Source: Deltaproteobacteria bacterium (GTDB lineage: Bacteria; Myxococcota_A; Polyangia; Palsa-1104; JAEUJZ01). Taken from it: a stretch of 6,707 bases of DNA. The notes under the pieces are model-generated. The model made no database searches, had not been told where the DNA came from, and saw only the letters and a list, made by a program, of their open reading frames with translations. The number at the start of each line of letters is the position of its first letter. Position 1 is the first letter of the stretch. The stretch covers positions 1 to 6,707 of the forward strand of contig JAGNNG010000102.1 in NCBI GenBank assembly GCA_017990795.1. Direction: 5' to 3'. Positions 5,300 through 6,707 of this stretch are shown here, piece after piece. Both the position numbers and the translations under genes were made by a program.

Positions 5300-5467
5300 A
5301 GCGTAACAGCGTACCAAAAGCAGCCGGTCGCGAGAAGCGAGGCCTCAGGCAATTTATTTGCCGGCTAGCCGCAGTCTCGGTGGCAGGCTCGCGGGGCGCG
5401 CAGCAAGCATGCAGGATCTTGAAGTTGGTAGTACTTTGGTAGCACACCATTTGCGAAGTGGAACCAC
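5300..5467. promoter_or_regulatory. divergent intergenic region between the PilZ-like gene and glmS
   Basis: These 168 nt must hold the promoters of both the - strand gene pair and glmS. An A/T block (AATTTATTTG, 5351-5360) stands out from the G+C-rich surroundings and gives TAAATT on the - strand as a weak -10 candidate. Toward glmS, TTGAAG (5419-5424) and TAGCAC preceded by TGG (5440-5445) form a poor -35/extended -10 pair with 15-nt spacing. Small palindromes GAGGCCTC (5339-5346) and CGGCTAGCCG (5362-5371) are also present. AAGTGGA (5456-5462) is the likely glmS ribosome binding site, 5 nt before its ATG. No tRNA or recognisable riboswitch was seen. Confidence 0.4.
5425..5446 (+). repeat. 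tandem 11-bp imperfect repeat upstream of glmS
   Basis: TTGGTAGTACT and TTGGTAGCACA lie head to tail and match at 9 of 11 positions, 22 nt before the glmS start codon. One helical-turn spacing is what two adjacent protein contacts on one DNA face would need, so an operator is conceivable. It may equally be chance or part of a promoter. Confidence 0.45.
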
Positions 5468-6707
5468 ATGTGCGGAATCGTCGGTTATATCGGTCCAAAG
5501 CAGGCAACCACCATCCTTGTTGAGGGGCTGCGTCGCCTTGAATATCGTGGTTATGACTCGGCAGGCGTGGCGCTTTTAACCCCGCTTGGCACCGATGCCC
5601 ACACCACCGCCGCCCCTTCCGAGCAAGGATCCGGGGCCTACACGCTGCAGGTCTCACGCTGTCGCGGCAAGCTGGCCGAGCTAGAGTCACTGCTTGCCAA
5701 GCATCCCACCTATGGGCAGGTCGGCATTGGTCACACGCGCTGGGCCACGCACGGTCGGCCCTCGGATGAGAACGCCCATCCACACTGCTACAAGACCGTC
5801 GCCGTCGTGCACAACGGCATCATCGAAAACTACCTGGATCTAAAGCAGGGACTGGCGCAGCAGGGTCATCACTTTCAGTCGGAAACCGACACCGAGATCA
5901 TCGCGCACCTGATCTATCAAGAGCTGCAGCTGGATACCGACAAAGGAACCACCGATCGGCTGCTCGCAGCGACGCGCAGGGCGCTACATCGCGTGCATGG
6001 GGCCTATGCCATCGTCGTGCTCTCGACTGAGACTCCCGACGAGATCATCTGCGCCAAGAACGCCTCGCCGCTGGTGCTGGGACTTGGGGAGGGCGAGAAC
6101 TTCGTGGCCTCGGATGTGCCAGCCTTGCTGCCGCATACGCGCCGAGTGATCTTTCTGGAAGAAGGCGATCTGGCGCAGGTCAAAGCCAGCGGCGTACGCA
6201 TCTACGATCTGCAAGGCAACGAGCGGGCCCAAAATATCCGCACCGTCACTTGGTCTGTCGTCGCTGCAGAGAAAGCCGGCTACAAGCACTTCATGCTCAA
6301 AGAGATTCATGAGCAGGCGCGAGCCGTCACCGATACGCTGCGTGGACGACTGATCCATCAGCCTCCGGACGCGCGTCTCGACGGCATGGAGCTTTTTCCC
6401 AAGGACATTCGGCGCTTGTTCCTGCTGGCCTGCGGGACCTCCTATCATGCAGCCCTCGTCGGCAAGTACATGATCGAGCAGCTAGCACGAATTCCGGTCG
6501 AGGTGGATCTCGCCTCAGAGTTTCGCTACCGCGATCCCATCGTCAATCCCGGTGACTGGGTGGTGGCCGTCTCGCAGTCAGGGGAAACAGCGGACACGCT
6601 GGCGGCCATCAAGGAAGCGCGCAGCAAGGGCGCCAAGATTTTCTCGATCACCAACGTCCTCGACGCATCGATTCCGCGCGCCTCGGACCATGCGTTTTAC
6701 ACCCATG
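5468..6707 (+). CDS. glmS: glutamine--fructose-6-phosphate aminotransferase (isomerizing) GlmS, 3'-truncated
   Basis: GlmS converts fructose-6-phosphate plus glutamine to glucosamine-6-phosphate, the first committed step toward UDP-GlcNAc for peptidoglycan and lipopolysaccharide. The frame runs uninterrupted for 413 codons to the window end; the full enzyme is about 610 residues, so roughly 200 are missing. The N-terminal glutaminase domain starts MCGIVGYIG, with Cys2 becoming the nucleophile after Met removal. It also shows EYRGYDSAG (25-33), GHTRWATHG (88-96), HNGIIEN (115-121), SETDTE (138-143) and FLEEGD (229-234). The linker region has KEIHEQ (278-283). The first sugar-isomerase domain shows ACGTSYH (321-327), ASEFRYRDP (349-357) and SQSGETADT (369-377). 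The missing part would hold the second SIS lobe and the catalytic His/Lys tail. Compared with E. coli, an extra stretch rich in Thr, Ala, Ser and Gly occurs near 41-57. The ATG is fixed by the required Cys2. It is cytoplasmic and divergently transcribed from the PilZ-like gene. Confidence 0.97.
   Translation, partial: MCGIVGYIGPKQATTILVEGLRRLEYRGYDSAGVALLTPLGTDAHTTAAPSEQGSGAYTLQVSRCRGKLAELESLLAKHPTYGQVGIGHTRWATHGRPSDENAHPHCYKTVAVVHNGIIENYLDLKQGLAQQGHHFQSETDTEIIAHLIYQELQLDTDKGTTDRLLAATRRALHRVHGAYAIVVLSTETPDEIICAKNASPLVLGLGEGENFVASDVPALLPHTRRVIFLEEGDLAQVKASGVRIYDLQGNERAQNIRTVTWSVVAAEKAGYKHFMLKEIHEQARAVTDTLRGRLIHQPPDARLDGMELFPKDIRRLFLLACGTSYHAALVGKYMIEQLARIPVEVDLASEFRYRDPIVNPGDWVVAVSQSGETADTLAAIKEARSKGAKIFSITNVLDASIPRASDHAFYTH

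Noticed and set aside
5300..5467. glmS ribozyme/riboswitch
   Set aside because: The ribozyme is typical of Firmicutes. I could not see its conserved core in this short G+C-rich leader. A covariance-model search for the glmS ribozyme would settle it.
5259..6448. - strand frames opposite the start and middle of glmS
   Set aside because: The + strand encodes uninterrupted GlmS with all conserved motifs; the opposing frames are compositionally odd shadows.

Overview
The window is G+C-rich (above 60% by eye) bacterial chromosomal DNA with tightly packed genes. It carries System I (Ccm) cytochrome c maturation genes, an S66 LD-carboxypeptidase, a PilZ-like protein with a Pro/Val/Ala/Glu and Lys-rich tail, and glmS. 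The Ccm cluster has a non-enteric layout: a membrane-anchored protein before ccmA, and a CcmD-family protein in place of the very short enteric CcmD. This suggests a Gram-negative of the Myxococcota/deltaproteobacterial type. That placement is an inference from gene style, not a firm assignment. No mobile element, CRISPR array, rRNA or tRNA gene was seen.

Region 1 (1-3684, + strand) looks like one operon. Its members are: the C-terminal part of a membrane-anchored protein with a cytoplasmic helical tail; ccmA (ATPase of the heme-handling ABC complex), overlapping it by 11 nt; ccmB (permease), overlapping ccmA by ATGA; ccmC (heme-handling WWD protein); a CcmD-family protein that, unusually, has a signal peptide and a long Pro/Ala linker; and a 72-residue single-span membrane protein. 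CcmA, CcmB, CcmC and CcmD form the complex that loads heme onto CcmE and then releases holo-CcmE. CcmE, CcmF, CcmG and CcmH are not downstream here, so the pathway must be completed from another locus or from upstream of the window.

Region 2 (3710-5299, - strand) converges on region 1 with only 25 nt between the stop codons. It holds the PilZ-like gene followed, after a 45-nt gap filled by two potential hairpins, by an LD-carboxypeptidase of murein recycling.

Region 3 (5300-5467) is a divergent intergenic region. Region 4 (5468 to the window end, + strand) is the first two thirds of glmS, which makes glucosamine-6-phosphate for peptidoglycan and other amino-sugar polymers. Regions 2 and 4 therefore form a divergent neighbourhood that contains two cell-wall metabolism genes.

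I saw no clearly new defence or mobile system. The most unusual items are the secreted-type CcmD-family protein, the 72-residue membrane protein after it, and the structured leaders of ccmC, the CcmD-like gene and the carboxypeptidase gene.
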